The notes under the pieces: model-generated
Told to the model about the DNA's origin: nothing
Seen by the model: the letters and a program-made list of their open reading frames with translations, nothing else
Databases searched by the model: none
In this document: one piece after another, positions 23,993-33,900 of the stretch
Numbering within the stretch: position 1 is the first letter of the stretch
Layout: every line of letters starts with the position of its first letter
NCBI RefSeq assembly: GCF_007992715.1
Contig: NZ_BKAU01000009.1
Span: 1-64,000, forward strand
Reading direction: 5' to 3'
Source: Chitinophaga cymbidii
GTDB lineage: Bacteria > Bacteroidota > Bacteroidia > Chitinophagales > Chitinophagaceae
Length of the DNA stretch: 64,000 nt
Position numbers and translations under genes: made by a program

Positions 23993-26900
23993 ATGAAGCT
24001 TTTGATCATGTCATTAGCCGCTATGTGCATGCTGTCACATACCGCCGCGTTTTGCCAGAACATTACGCTCGGGAGGCAAAATGCAACGCTTAAAGAAGTA
24101 TTCAAAGACATTCGCGAACAAAGCGGCTATTTCTTTATCTATGATGATGCGATCCTGAAAGACACGAAGCCGATATCGATCCGTGTTGACAACCGGCCGC
24201 TGGAAGAAGTGCTGAAGCAGTGCCTGGAAGGGCAGCCGCTGACCTATGAGATCGTGGCGAAGACCATCGTAGTGCGGCCTGCCAAAAGCAGTTCGGCCAC
24301 GCAGCAAAAAGGCGTGCTGAAAGGAAGGGTTACGGATGCTGAGGGGCATCCGCTCGCCCGCGCTACAGTAGCGGTGGCCGGCACCACCACGGGCGCGCTC
24401 ACGGATTCCAGCGGGTATTACAGTCTTGCTTTGGAACAAGGCATTTACGATATCATCGTCAGCTATGTGGGGTATGACAAGGTGACCCGCTCCCGTGTGC
24501 AGGTCAGCAGCGTGGTGCAGGTGCTCGATATCAGCATGAGCAGGAACACCCAGCTGCAGGAAGTCGTGGTGTCTTACGGCAGGCAGCGCAGCCGCGAAGT
24601 AACAGGCGCGATCGCGCAGGTGAATGCGGACCAGTTGCAGGATATGCCGATAACGCAATTCTCGCAGCAGCTGCAGGGCAAAGTGGCCGGCGTGCAGATC
24701 AACCAGGTGTCCGGCCAGCCGGGCAGGGGAATGGCCTTCCGCATACGCGGCGCCGCTTCCTTAACCGCCGGTTATCAACCGTTATTTGTAGTGGATGGTA
24801 TTCCGATTACAGGCGATATCAGTAATATCAACCCGGCGGAGATCGAAACCTTCACCGTGTTGAAAGATGCGGCCGCGGCGGCGCTGTACGGCTCGCGCGC
24901 AGCGAACGGCGTGGTGCTGATCACCACGCGGCATGCCAAACCGGGCACGATGCAGGTGGATTTCAACGCCAACTACGGCATTCAGACCATCCCCATGGGC
25001 AAGGTGCCGAAGATGATGAACGCCAGGGAATTTGCTACTTTTTATAATGAGTTGTATGAGGACAAGCGGAAGTATGAGAACTCCAACGCCCAGGTACCCG
25101 AGATCTACACCAACCCCGAACGCTATGGCGAAGGCACCAACTGGTTCGATGTGGTAACGCGGCAGGCACCCATCCAGAACTACGACATCGCCGTGTCGTC
25201 CGCCACCGCCAGGTCGCGTTCCACCGTGATCGCCGGGTACCAGCGGCAGGAGGGCGTGATGGTGAATACCGGTACGCAGCTGTTTTCTTTCCGTATCAAC
25301 CAGGACTTTCATCTGAATGATGACAAGCTGAAGATCGGGTTCGGCCTCGCGCCCAGCTACCGCTTCGATCATAATAACCGCATGAGCACGGACGGCCTGG
25401 CCGGTTTGTTCCAATGGGCGCTGGAAGCCAGTCCGCTCGCCCCCGCCGTGAACCCTGACGGCAGCTATCCCATTCACGCCAACACCGCCGGCATGGTCAC
25501 CAACGTCAACCCTTACGCGCAATTGATGCTGGTAAAGGACGACTATAAAACCAGCCGCCTGCTCGGGAATGCGTATCTTGATTATGAGTTCCTGAAAGGG
25601 CTTTCTTTGAAAACGAACATCGCGGTGGACAAAGGCAATGAAACCAGGAACCGCTTTGCGCCATCCACTATTTCCACCACTTCCATTGCCACCGGCAACA
25701 GCAATTCCTGGGACAATTATTCCTGGACGGCGGAAACCAACCTGCAATACCGGCTGTCGCTGAAAGACCATTCCTTTGAGGCGCTGGCCGGCTATTCGGC
25801 GCAGAAGTATGAAGGAGAAAGCAGCGGCATCAGCGCGCAGAATTTCCCGGATGATGATATAGAATGGATCAGCGTGGCCACCAATATCACCGGCGCCACC
25901 AGCAACTACACCGCTTATTCCCTGCTGTCCATGATCTCCCGGCTGAATTACGCTTATAAAGGAAAGTATCTGCTCTCCGGCGCCATCCGGCGTGATGGTT
26001 CCTCCCGCTTCGGCTCCGCCAGGAGGTATGGCAACTTCCCGTCCGTATCCGCCGGCTGGATCATCAGCGATGAAAATTTCATGCGGAAGGCTTCTTTCCT
26101 GAACCTGTTAAAGCTGCGCGGCAGCTACGGCATCACAGGAAATAACTACTTCGGTAACTACACGCATATCTCTACCATCGGACAATATAATTACGTGGTG
26201 AACGGCGGCGTTGATTTCGGCGCCACGGTGAACAAGCTGGGCAATTCGGAACTGGCCTGGGAAAGGAACAAACAGTTCGATATCGGGCTGGATGTGATGG
26301 CATTCGACAACCGCGTTTCTTTTACATACGACTACTACCGGAAAACATCGGACGGCATGATCCAGGAGCGGAAGATCCCGCGTTCTTCCGGCTTTACTTC
26401 CATCAACTTCAATACCGGCGTGTTTGAGTTCTGGGGTCATGAGCTGACGCTCAACACCGTTAATCTCGATGGCAGGCTGAAATGGACTTCCAACCTGAAC
26501 GTCGCCTTCGAGCGGAACCGGATAAAATCGCTGGTAAGTCCCGGGTTCATTGCCTCCAGCTCCAGCATTACCGGCGATTATTACCGTCACCAGGTAGGGC
26601 GGAGCATTGGCGAGTTCTATGGTTTCGTGAACCTCGGTTTCTATAAAGACGCAGCAGACCTGGGCAGCTCCCCGCAATACCAGACCGGCAATTTCCATTC
26701 TGATGTGGGAACGATAAAGATGAAAGATATTTCCGGGCCTGATGGTGTGCCGGACGGTGTTATCGACAATATCAACGACCGTACGTTCATCGGAGATCCC
26801 ACGCCGGATTTCAGCTTCGGCTTCACCAACAATTTCACTTACGGTAACTGGGACCTCAATATTTCCATGGCGGGCGCTGTGGGCGGCAAGATACTGAACG

Positions 26901-27313
26901 TTGCCAAGTGGACGCACATGGCTAACCTGGACGGTGCGCGTGGATTGCTTGCGGATATAAAGGACCGCTGGCGCTCCGAGGAGAACCCCGGCGCCGGCAT
27001 GTACCCGCGCACAAAAGCCAATACCACCGTGCTGGCCCGGTATGCCAATTCCCAATGGGTGGAAGACGGCACTCACCTCGCGATAAAGAACATATCGCTC
27101 GGCCACACCTTTGCGCTCGGCAACCAGCTCCTGCTGAAGAACCTGCGCGTATACGCTTCCATTCAGCAGGCGCTCGTATGGTCCGCCTACTCCGGCCTGA
27201 ACCCGGAGATCAGCCTGAGCGGTCTGGACGCCACGCGCGGGCTGGGTGTGGACGTGATGGCCTACCCGGTGCCCCGCACATTTTCCCTTGGTATTAATGC
27301 AAGTTTCAAATAA
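23993..27313 (+). CDS. SusC/RagA family TonB-linked outer membrane receptor with STN domain, system 2
   Basis: This 1106-residue receptor has a signal peptide (residues 1-21), an STN domain (about 22-95; NITLGRQNATLKEVFKDIREQSG), a carboxypeptidase-regulatory-like domain (GRVTDAEGHPLARATVAVAGT), a TonB-box-like LQEVVVSYG and a plug with FVVDGIPITGDI and FTVLKDAAAAALYGSRAANGV. The barrel closes with YPVPRTFSLGINASFK. The STN domain fits regulation through the adjacent FecR and sigma factor. It is separated from fecR by only 53 bp and from susD by 6 bp. Confidence 0.96.
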   Translation: MKLLIMSLAAMCMLSHTAAFCQNITLGRQNATLKEVFKDIREQSGYFFIYDDAILKDTKPISIRVDNRPLEEVLKQCLEGQPLTYEIVAKTIVVRPAKSSSATQQKGVLKGRVTDAEGHPLARATVAVAGTTTGALTDSSGYYSLALEQGIYDIIVSYVGYDKVTRSRVQVSSVVQVLDISMSRNTQLQEVVVSYGRQRSREVTGAIAQVNADQLQDMPITQFSQQLQGKVAGVQINQVSGQPGRGMAFRIRGAASLTAGYQPLFVVDGIPITGDISNINPAEIETFTVLKDAAAAALYGSRAANGVVLITTRHAKPGTMQVDFNANYGIQTIPMGKVPKMMNAREFATFYNELYEDKRKYENSNAQVPEIYTNPERYGEGTNWFDVVTRQAPIQNYDIAVSSATARSRSTVIAGYQRQEGVMVNTGTQLFSFRINQDFHLNDDKLKIGFGLAPSYRFDHNNRMSTDGLAGLFQWALEASPLAPAVNPDGSYPIHANTAGMVTNVNPYAQLMLVKDDYKTSRLLGNAYLDYEFLKGLSLKTNIAVDKGNETRNRFAPSTISTTSIATGNSNSWDNYSWTAETNLQYRLSLKDHSFEALAGYSAQKYEGESSGISAQNFPDDDIEWISVATNITGATSNYTAYSLLSMISRLNYAYKGKYLLSGAIRRDGSSRFGSARRYGNFPSVSAGWIISDENFMRKASFLNLLKLRGSYGITGNNYFGNYTHISTIGQYNYVVNGGVDFGATVNKLGNSELAWERNKQFDIGLDVMAFDNRVSFTYDYYRKTSDGMIQERKIPRSSGFTSINFNTGVFEFWGHELTLNTVNLDGRLKWTSNLNVAFERNRIKSLVSPGFIASSSSITGDYYRHQVGRSIGEFYGFVNLGFYKDAADLGSSPQYQTGNFHSDVGTIKMKDISGPDGVPDGVIDNINDRTFIGDPTPDFSFGFTNNFTYGNWDLNISMAGAVGGKILNVAKWTHMANLDGARGLLADIKDRWRSEENPGAGMYPRTKANTTVLARYANSQWVEDGTHLAIKNISLGHTFALGNQLLLKNLRVYASIQQALVWSAYSGLNPEISLSGLDATRGLGVDVMAYPVPRTFSLGINASFK

Positions 27314-27319
27314 AGTAAT

Positions 27320-28864
27320 ATGAGAAAGCTGTATATTCTCTTTATCGCGCTTACATTGGCAAACGTAGCTTGTAAAGATGATTTTATTAACCTGGCGCCT
27401 GAAGACTCGCCGTCAGGAGCAACATATTTCAAGGACGAAGCAGGATTGCGGCAGGCGCTGCTGGCCACCTACAACGCATTGCGCGGGCTGGCGAACGTTG
27501 ATTACAATATGGCCGAGATGCGGTCGGATAATACGCATTATGAAGACTATACCGTGAACCGCGGCGATGGCTACGTGCACCGCGAGAACATCGCGGACTT
27601 CCTGGACAATGCCGGCAACTCCTATTCCGCCAACACCTACTTTGCTTGCTACACGGGCATTGCGAGAGCCAATATCGTGCTTACAAGGGCCAAAGCCGCA
27701 TCGATAGACGAAGCCGTAAAAACGGATATCGAAGCACAGGCAAAATTCCTCCGCGCCTATTTCTATTTCAAGCTGGTGCGGTATTTCGGCGGTGTGTCGC
27801 TGCACCTGAAGGAAGTGGAAAAAGCAGACGATGCTTTCGTGGCCCGGTCATCCGCCGAAGAAGTGTACGCACAGATCATTGCGGATGCAGGCGATGCGGT
27901 GGACCAGATGAAGCCGCCCGCCAGCTTCCCGCAAACCGGGCTGGCTACGAAGGGATCTGCTACCATGCTGCTGGCGGAAGTATACATGACCCTGAAGCGG
28001 TACCGGGATGCGGAGCTGCTGTTGAAGACGCTGCCGGGGATGGGATACCAGCTGCTGGGTAATTATGAAGATGTGTTTTCAACATCCAGTAAGAACAGCC
28101 GTGAGTCCATCTTTGAAGTGCAATACCTGCAAGGCATCGAACAGGGCCAGCAAAGCAATTTTATCTACCAGTTCCTTCCCCGCTCGATGGATACACAGAT
28201 CATCACAGGTGTGAAGACCAACAACGTCAACACCGGCGGCTACAATATTCCCACGCAGGACCTGATCGACGCCTATGAACCGGGTGATAAAAGGCTGGAA
28301 GCTTCCATCGGCATAGCGGAAGGCAGCTACAACACCAGCCTGATCTTCACTTTTTCCGCGAAAAAGAGCGTCATTGATTATACGCCCGCGCCGGGGAAAG
28401 TAGGCGTGCCCTACATCAAAAAATTCCTCCACGCGCATAGCAACGCCAACAATACGAATGACAACTGGCCGGTTTACCGGTATGCGGATGCCTTGCTGCT
28501 GCTGGCCGAAGCATTGAATGAACAGAACAAGGCGCCTGAAGCGTTGCCTTACCTGAACCAGGTGCGGGTGCCGCGAAGCGGGCTGGATGCCATCACGGAA
28601 GCAAATCCCGAACTGCTCAGGCCCATTATCGCCCGTGAGCGCCGCGTGGAGCTGGCATTTGAGAACCACCGCTGGCACGACCTGGTGAGGACCGGCACGG
28701 CCATGGAAACCATGGAAGCGTTCGGTAACGACCTGAAGCTGCGGCTGTCCTATTTACCCGCGAATGCCTTCCAGCTCGAATCGTATATGCTGCTGTTCCC
28801 CATTCCGCAATCAGAGCGGGAGCTGAACCCGGCATTGACACAGAACACCGGTTATGAGCAATAA
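27320..28864 (+). CDS. SusD/RagB family outer-membrane lipoprotein, system 2
   Basis: This 514-residue surface lipoprotein partners the SusC at 23993-27313. The signal peptide ends at Cys18 and is followed by KDD, acidic residues of the kind that favour export of lipoproteins to the surface in Bacteroidota. Typical blocks are YFKDEAGLRQALLATYNALRG, EAQAKFLRAYFYFKLVRYFGGV, RYADALLLLAEALNEQNKA and the end motif RRVELAFENHRWHDLVRTG. Length is normal for the glycan-binding type. It begins 6 bp after the susC stop, so translation is likely coupled. Confidence 0.96.
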   Translation: MRKLYILFIALTLANVACKDDFINLAPEDSPSGATYFKDEAGLRQALLATYNALRGLANVDYNMAEMRSDNTHYEDYTVNRGDGYVHRENIADFLDNAGNSYSANTYFACYTGIARANIVLTRAKAASIDEAVKTDIEAQAKFLRAYFYFKLVRYFGGVSLHLKEVEKADDAFVARSSAEEVYAQIIADAGDAVDQMKPPASFPQTGLATKGSATMLLAEVYMTLKRYRDAELLLKTLPGMGYQLLGNYEDVFSTSSKNSRESIFEVQYLQGIEQGQQSNFIYQFLPRSMDTQIITGVKTNNVNTGGYNIPTQDLIDAYEPGDKRLEASIGIAEGSYNTSLIFTFSAKKSVIDYTPAPGKVGVPYIKKFLHAHSNANNTNDNWPVYRYADALLLLAEALNEQNKAPEALPYLNQVRVPRSGLDAITEANPELLRPIIARERRVELAFENHRWHDLVRTGTAMETMEAFGNDLKLRLSYLPANAFQLESYMLLFPIPQSERELNPALTQNTGYEQ

Positions 28865-28885
28865 AGAAATTTAAAACCTGTCCCC

Positions 28886-30058
28886 ATGAAAAAGCAAACA
28901 AAAATACGTTGCAGCGGCCTGGTGATAGCCATCTGCATGATGGCGGCCGTGCAATGTAAAAAAGCGGCCGGCCCGGAAGCGGATACAAAATCCGGCACCG
29001 GCAGCGAAGAGAACACCACGAATGACATCACCACCTGGACGCCCTGGATCGCCATCAGCAATACGGCTGACAAGACGATCGAGATCTACCGGTACAACCA
29101 CACTACCTGGGATGCTACTACGCGCGAGTGGTCGTTTAAGCCTACCACCGCGCTGGGATATTCTTCAGGTGCTGTGTCCGCCATGGGCGTAGGTGTGGGC
29201 GACATGCGGCTGCACTATGTCAGCGGCTTTTCCGGTAAAGCGGAATCCGCGTTCGCCATACAGGGCGGGCGTTACCTGGCGATCGGCGCTTACATTCCGT
29301 CGGGAAGTTATGTGAAGGGGCAGAAGCTGTGGGAATATACTTTTCCCACCAACCAGAACCCGAATAACCACGCCATTGAGCTGTTGCCCAACGGTAACCT
29401 TGTAGTGGCGGGCTTTGGTGACGGTACAGCTTCCAGCACCTATGGCAACTGGGTGCGCATTTACAACACGGCGGACGCTACCGGCGCCAGCTACACGCAG
29501 GTCAATATCCAGGGGCCGCATGCCTTGCTGCTGGATACGATCTACCACCGGCTATGGGTGGGCGCGGAGATCAATATCGGCGGCGTGCGGCATCAGGGGC
29601 TTTTTGCTTATATCATCGGCGGCACCAGAACAAGCCCTACACTGACAGAAGATGTCAGCCTGCGCGCCGTGTTGCCGTTCGGCCATCCGTCCAGCATCCT
29701 GGCTGATGCCAACCGTTTGATGTATCCGCATGATCTTACCGCGGAATATGACAATGATGATGTGCTCATTTACGGCGACCATACGGGCGTGTACCGGTTC
29801 AACAAACAAACGAAGGCATTCACGCCCACGCCCGGCGCTTCCCATTTGTATACGGGCAGCCAGGTGCGGCTGAAGTCCGCTTCCAAAATGCAGGGAGGAT
29901 ATTACGTCACCACCCATGCCTATAATCCCACTGTTCACGAATATCACACCAACAAAGTGGATTTCTTTGATGCGTCTACGGGTGCGATCGCTTTTTCGAG
30001 ATATGTGCCGGGATACACCATTTACCGGGCAAGGGTATGGACGCATGTTTATCAATAA
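28886..30058 (+). CDS. Probable beta-propeller lipoprotein (DUF6528-like)
   Basis: This 390-residue protein has a signal peptide ending at a lipobox (MMAAVQCKKA). The mature part repeats blocks of about 40-60 residues with the pattern of beta-propeller blades: SFKPTTALGYSSGAVSAMGVG, NNHAIELLPNGNLVVAGFGDG, GPHALLLDTIYHRLWVGAEIN and YPHDLTAEYDNDDVLIYGDHTG, each with a His in a similar place. This resembles the DUF6528 family, but I am unsure of the exact name. Its place between susD and the phosphodiesterase points to substrate binding or hydrolysis at the surface. No catalytic residues can be named. Confidence 0.55.
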   Translation: MKKQTKIRCSGLVIAICMMAAVQCKKAAGPEADTKSGTGSEENTTNDITTWTPWIAISNTADKTIEIYRYNHTTWDATTREWSFKPTTALGYSSGAVSAMGVGVGDMRLHYVSGFSGKAESAFAIQGGRYLAIGAYIPSGSYVKGQKLWEYTFPTNQNPNNHAIELLPNGNLVVAGFGDGTASSTYGNWVRIYNTADATGASYTQVNIQGPHALLLDTIYHRLWVGAEINIGGVRHQGLFAYIIGGTRTSPTLTEDVSLRAVLPFGHPSSILADANRLMYPHDLTAEYDNDDVLIYGDHTGVYRFNKQTKAFTPTPGASHLYTGSQVRLKSASKMQGGYYVTTHAYNPTVHEYHTNKVDFFDASTGAIAFSRYVPGYTIYRARVWTHVYQ

Positions 30059-30068
30059 TCAACTGATT

Positions 30069-30926
30069 ATGTACAAGATCATCATCACCATATGCTGTAT
30101 CATCACGTTACAGCCGGCGCTGGCGCAGCAGTTTGATGCGCAGGCCCACAGGGGCGGCCGCGGCATGATGCCGGAGAATACCATCGCGGCCATGAAGTAC
30201 GCCCTCGACCTGGGCGCCACGCTGGAAATGGACCTGTATTTCAGTAAGGACAACAAGATCATCGTATCGCATGATGCATACATCTCGGGCATATTCGCCC
30301 GGCACCCGGATGGCCGCCCGGTGCTGAAATCCGAAGAAGCCGGCCTTAAACTCAATCAGCTCACTTACGACGAGATCCGGAAATTCGATGTGGGCCTGCG
30401 CCCGCACCCGGAGTTTCCGCAGCAAAAAAAGATGGCGGCTGTTATTCCGCTGCTGGCGGAGCTGATCGATTCCGTGGAAGCGTATGCAGCAAAGAAAGGC
30501 GTACAACCTTCCTACAATATCGAAGCGAAAGTGCCTTCTCCCGCCAGCACCGCCACGAGTGAATTTCGCGAGCAATTCATCAAAGCAACGATGGAGATCA
30601 TCCGGAACAAAAAGATACAAAGCCGCGTAATGATCCAGTCGTTCGATCCCGGCATGCTGGAAATCGTGCACCGGGATTATGCCGGGGAAGTAAAAACCTC
30701 GTTCCTAACGGCCCGGAATGATGTGGAAACAAACCTGCGGCGGCTAACGTTCGTTCCGGACCTTTATAGTCCGTATTACAAGCTGGTGACGGCGGAAATG
30801 GTGGAAGCATGCCATCAGAAAGGCATGAAAGTGCTCCCCTGGACCGTCAACACCAAAGAAGAGATCAACAAACTGAAATCGATAGGGGTAGATGGCATCA
30901 TCTCCGATTACCCCCACCTGTTTTAA
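30069..30926 (+). CDS. Glycerophosphodiester phosphodiesterase family protein
   Basis: This 285-residue secreted or periplasmic enzyme (signal sequence KIIITICCIITLQPALAQ) belongs to the GDPD family, which cleaves phosphodiesters such as glycerophosphodiesters to glycerol 3-phosphate and an alcohol, using a metal ion. The signatures AHRGGRGMMPENTIAAMKYAL and LEMDLYFSKDNKIIVSHD carry the catalytic His pair and acidic metal ligands; VLPWTVNTKEE and IGVDGIISDYPH close the TIM barrel. The frame is open further upstream into the previous gene, and ATG 30069 is chosen for the signal peptide. It lies 10 bp after the propeller gene and 10 bp before the GH106 gene, so it acts within system 2. Confidence 0.92.
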   Translation: MYKIIITICCIITLQPALAQQFDAQAHRGGRGMMPENTIAAMKYALDLGATLEMDLYFSKDNKIIVSHDAYISGIFARHPDGRPVLKSEEAGLKLNQLTYDEIRKFDVGLRPHPEFPQQKKMAAVIPLLAELIDSVEAYAAKKGVQPSYNIEAKVPSPASTATSEFREQFIKATMEIIRNKKIQSRVMIQSFDPGMLEIVHRDYAGEVKTSFLTARNDVETNLRRLTFVPDLYSPYYKLVTAEMVEACHQKGMKVLPWTVNTKEEINKLKSIGVDGIISDYPHLF

Positions 30927-30936
30927 CCATTACGTT

Positions 30937-33900
30937 ATGAAGCTGAAAGCACTGTTGGCGGCATCCCTGCTGGCCTGCCTGGCCGCATCCGGACAGGACG
31001 TTCATCAATTTAAAGATCCATCCGATGACTACCGCCCCTGGATATTCTGGGACTGGATCAATGACATGGTAACGAAAAAAGGTATTACGTCCGACCTTGA
31101 ACAGTTCAAAAAATTCGGATTGAGCGGCACGCTGATCATGCTGGTGGGCAGTGAAACAAACGACCGGCAGATGTGGAGCGATCATCACATGCCGAATCCC
31201 ATCATCTCACAAACACCCGCATTTTTCGATGCCTGGAAATTTGCCGCGCAGGAATCCGCGCGTGTGGGCCTGACCATTTCCTCCCAATGCGGGCCGGGAT
31301 GGTGCCATAGCGGCGGGCCATGGGTGAAGCCGGACCAGGCGGTGCAGCATATTGCGTATACTGAAACAAAAATAGCGGGAACGGATCGTACGGTTACTTT
31401 ACGGGTGGATGATCAGCCTGTTGGAAAAGCGAAGGCGTTTCATTCGGCATTTTCTATTGATGATCTTCCCGTTGAAGTGCGGATCGATCTTGAGCAGGCT
31501 GTTCCGGTAGATGCGATCTATCTTCATCCTTTCGACAACAACGATAAAAAGCGGTTTGGCATGCCGGCAGCGTTTAACATTACCGTTGCCGGGAAAGAAG
31601 ATTTTTCAGACAGTGTTACTTACACGCTGCGGACGGGAGACGCGGTGCCGGCGCTTTTCCTGAAGAAAAATAACAAGAAGATACAACACATCCGCATCAC
31701 AACAGCGGGCAACTATTCTGTTTTGCGGGAAGGTAAAACACAGTACCTGCTGGCGCTGGAAGAGATCGTTGTGATGTCTGGCGGCCGGAACGTGGCGCGG
31801 AACGCAGCGGTACATACCTCCGGTTCAATCGAGGCTTTCGGTTACAGCGCCGGCGCCATCAACGACGGATTTGGCATGACCTTGTTCAACCGCGTCAACG
31901 ATAACACCTACATCCTGCTGCGCCCGGGATTTGATTACTATACCAGTGATATTGCCATCGTTGCTTTTCCTGACAAAACGCAGGTATCTCCCGCGGAAGT
32001 CATTGATCTGACCAGCAAAGTGCAGCAGGGAACGATCACGTGGAAGGCGCCCGCGGGCAACTGGGTGATCAGGCGTTATGCCATGCGCAATGCGCTGGCA
32101 TATAACCGCCCGCCGCCCGTTGGCGGCAAAGGGCTGGAATGCGACAAGCTGGACAAACTTGCGGTGAACGCGATGTTTGACAGTATGGTGGGGCGGTTCA
32201 TCCGTGAATCGCCGCAGCTTGCCGGCAACACCATCCGGGCCTTTGAAGCGGACAGCTGGGAAGTAGGCAACCCGGAATGGACGGTGCACTTCCGTGAAGA
32301 ATTTATCAAACGGAGAGGATACGATCCCGCTCCCTGGCTGATCACGTACAAGAGTGACCGGGTGCTGGGAAATGAAGACCTCGGCAAGCGCTTCGCGAAT
32401 GATCTTTACCTCACGCAGACCGACCTGTTCGCGGAGAACTTCTTTTCAAATCTCTCCGGTAAAGCGGACTCGCTCGGCATGCAGTTCATGACCGAACCTT
32501 ACACCGCGCCTTTCGATCCTGTGCGCATGGCCGGAAGGGTGCAGGTGCCGATGTGCGAGTTCTGGGTGAGCACGGAAAGGATGCACACGGCCAGATGGGC
32601 CGCCAGCGCGGCGAATACTTACGGCCGCAAGGAAGTAGCTGCGGAAGCTTACACAGGCCGCTGGAACGATGGGAACTGGAAGATGGACCCTTATGCTATC
32701 AAGCGCGTGGGCGACCTGGCTTTCTGCAACGGCGTCAACAAAATGGTATTGCACGGAACGGCGCTGCAACCCTGGGGAATGGACCAAAAGCCGGGCATGA
32801 ACATGTTCTTCTGGGGAACGATGTTCGTTCCCGCCCAAACCTGGTTGCAATCGGGCAGGGCATGGACGAACTATCTTTCCCGGTGCCAGTACATGCTGCA
32901 GCAGGGGCGTAATGTGGCGGATGTAGTAGGACTGCTGCCTACGCTCGACTGGGAATATACCATGCCGATGGGCTTGCATAAAAAATATAATTACGACCTG
33001 GTGTCTGAAGAGCTGCTGTTAAACAAAATGGATGTGAAGGATGGTTACTTCACGCTTCCTTCCGGTGCAAAATACCGGGTGCTGCTGCTGCCGGAAACGA
33101 AAGGGAAAATGGCGCCGGAGATGCTTCGCAGGATCGGTTATCTTTTGAGAAAAGGAGGGACTATTGTGTGCAGGGACAAGCCATATCACGCTCCGGGACT
33201 GCTGAACTATCAGCAAAACGACAGCCTGGTGCGGCAACTGACGGATGAATTGTGGGGACGGATGGATGGCAGCACCATAGTTGAAAATAAAGTGGGCGCG
33301 GGCAGATTGATATGGATGAAGGAGGTATGGAAAGATGAATTTGATGCGGAACGGGATTATTTTTTGCAGACCCGTACAAAAGGATGGGAATTCTGGGAAG
33401 AGCCGGCGATGACCACCAGGTGGTCACCTGCTTTCATGAAACTGCTGAAGTCTGTTACGCCTCCTGATGTGGAGGTGTTGCATGCCTCCGGTAAGGCCAT
33501 GGGCTGGGGTGGTTTTCCTGAAACCGCCGCCGGCGTCCGTCAGGGTGAAGATGCGGTAGCATGGACGCACCGCCTGCTGGGAAACACGGATATATACTTC
33601 GTATCCAGCCAGGTGGCCACGGAGCAGCAGGCGGAGCTGATGTTCCGGGTGAAAGATAAAATACCGGTGATATGGGACCCGGAAACCGGGAAGCAATACC
33701 GCTGCAAGGAGTGGGCGCAGGAAGGTGACCGCATCCGTGTTAAAATTCCGTTTACGCCTTTTGGCGCTGTTTTTATACTATTCCAGCCTGCAGGAAATCT
33801 CCCTGCGGGATTGTACGGTATGCCTGAAATAAAAGATAGCATGCCGCTGAACCTGGCGTGGGACGTGCGCTTTCCGGAAGGCTATGGCGCGCCGTCGCAA

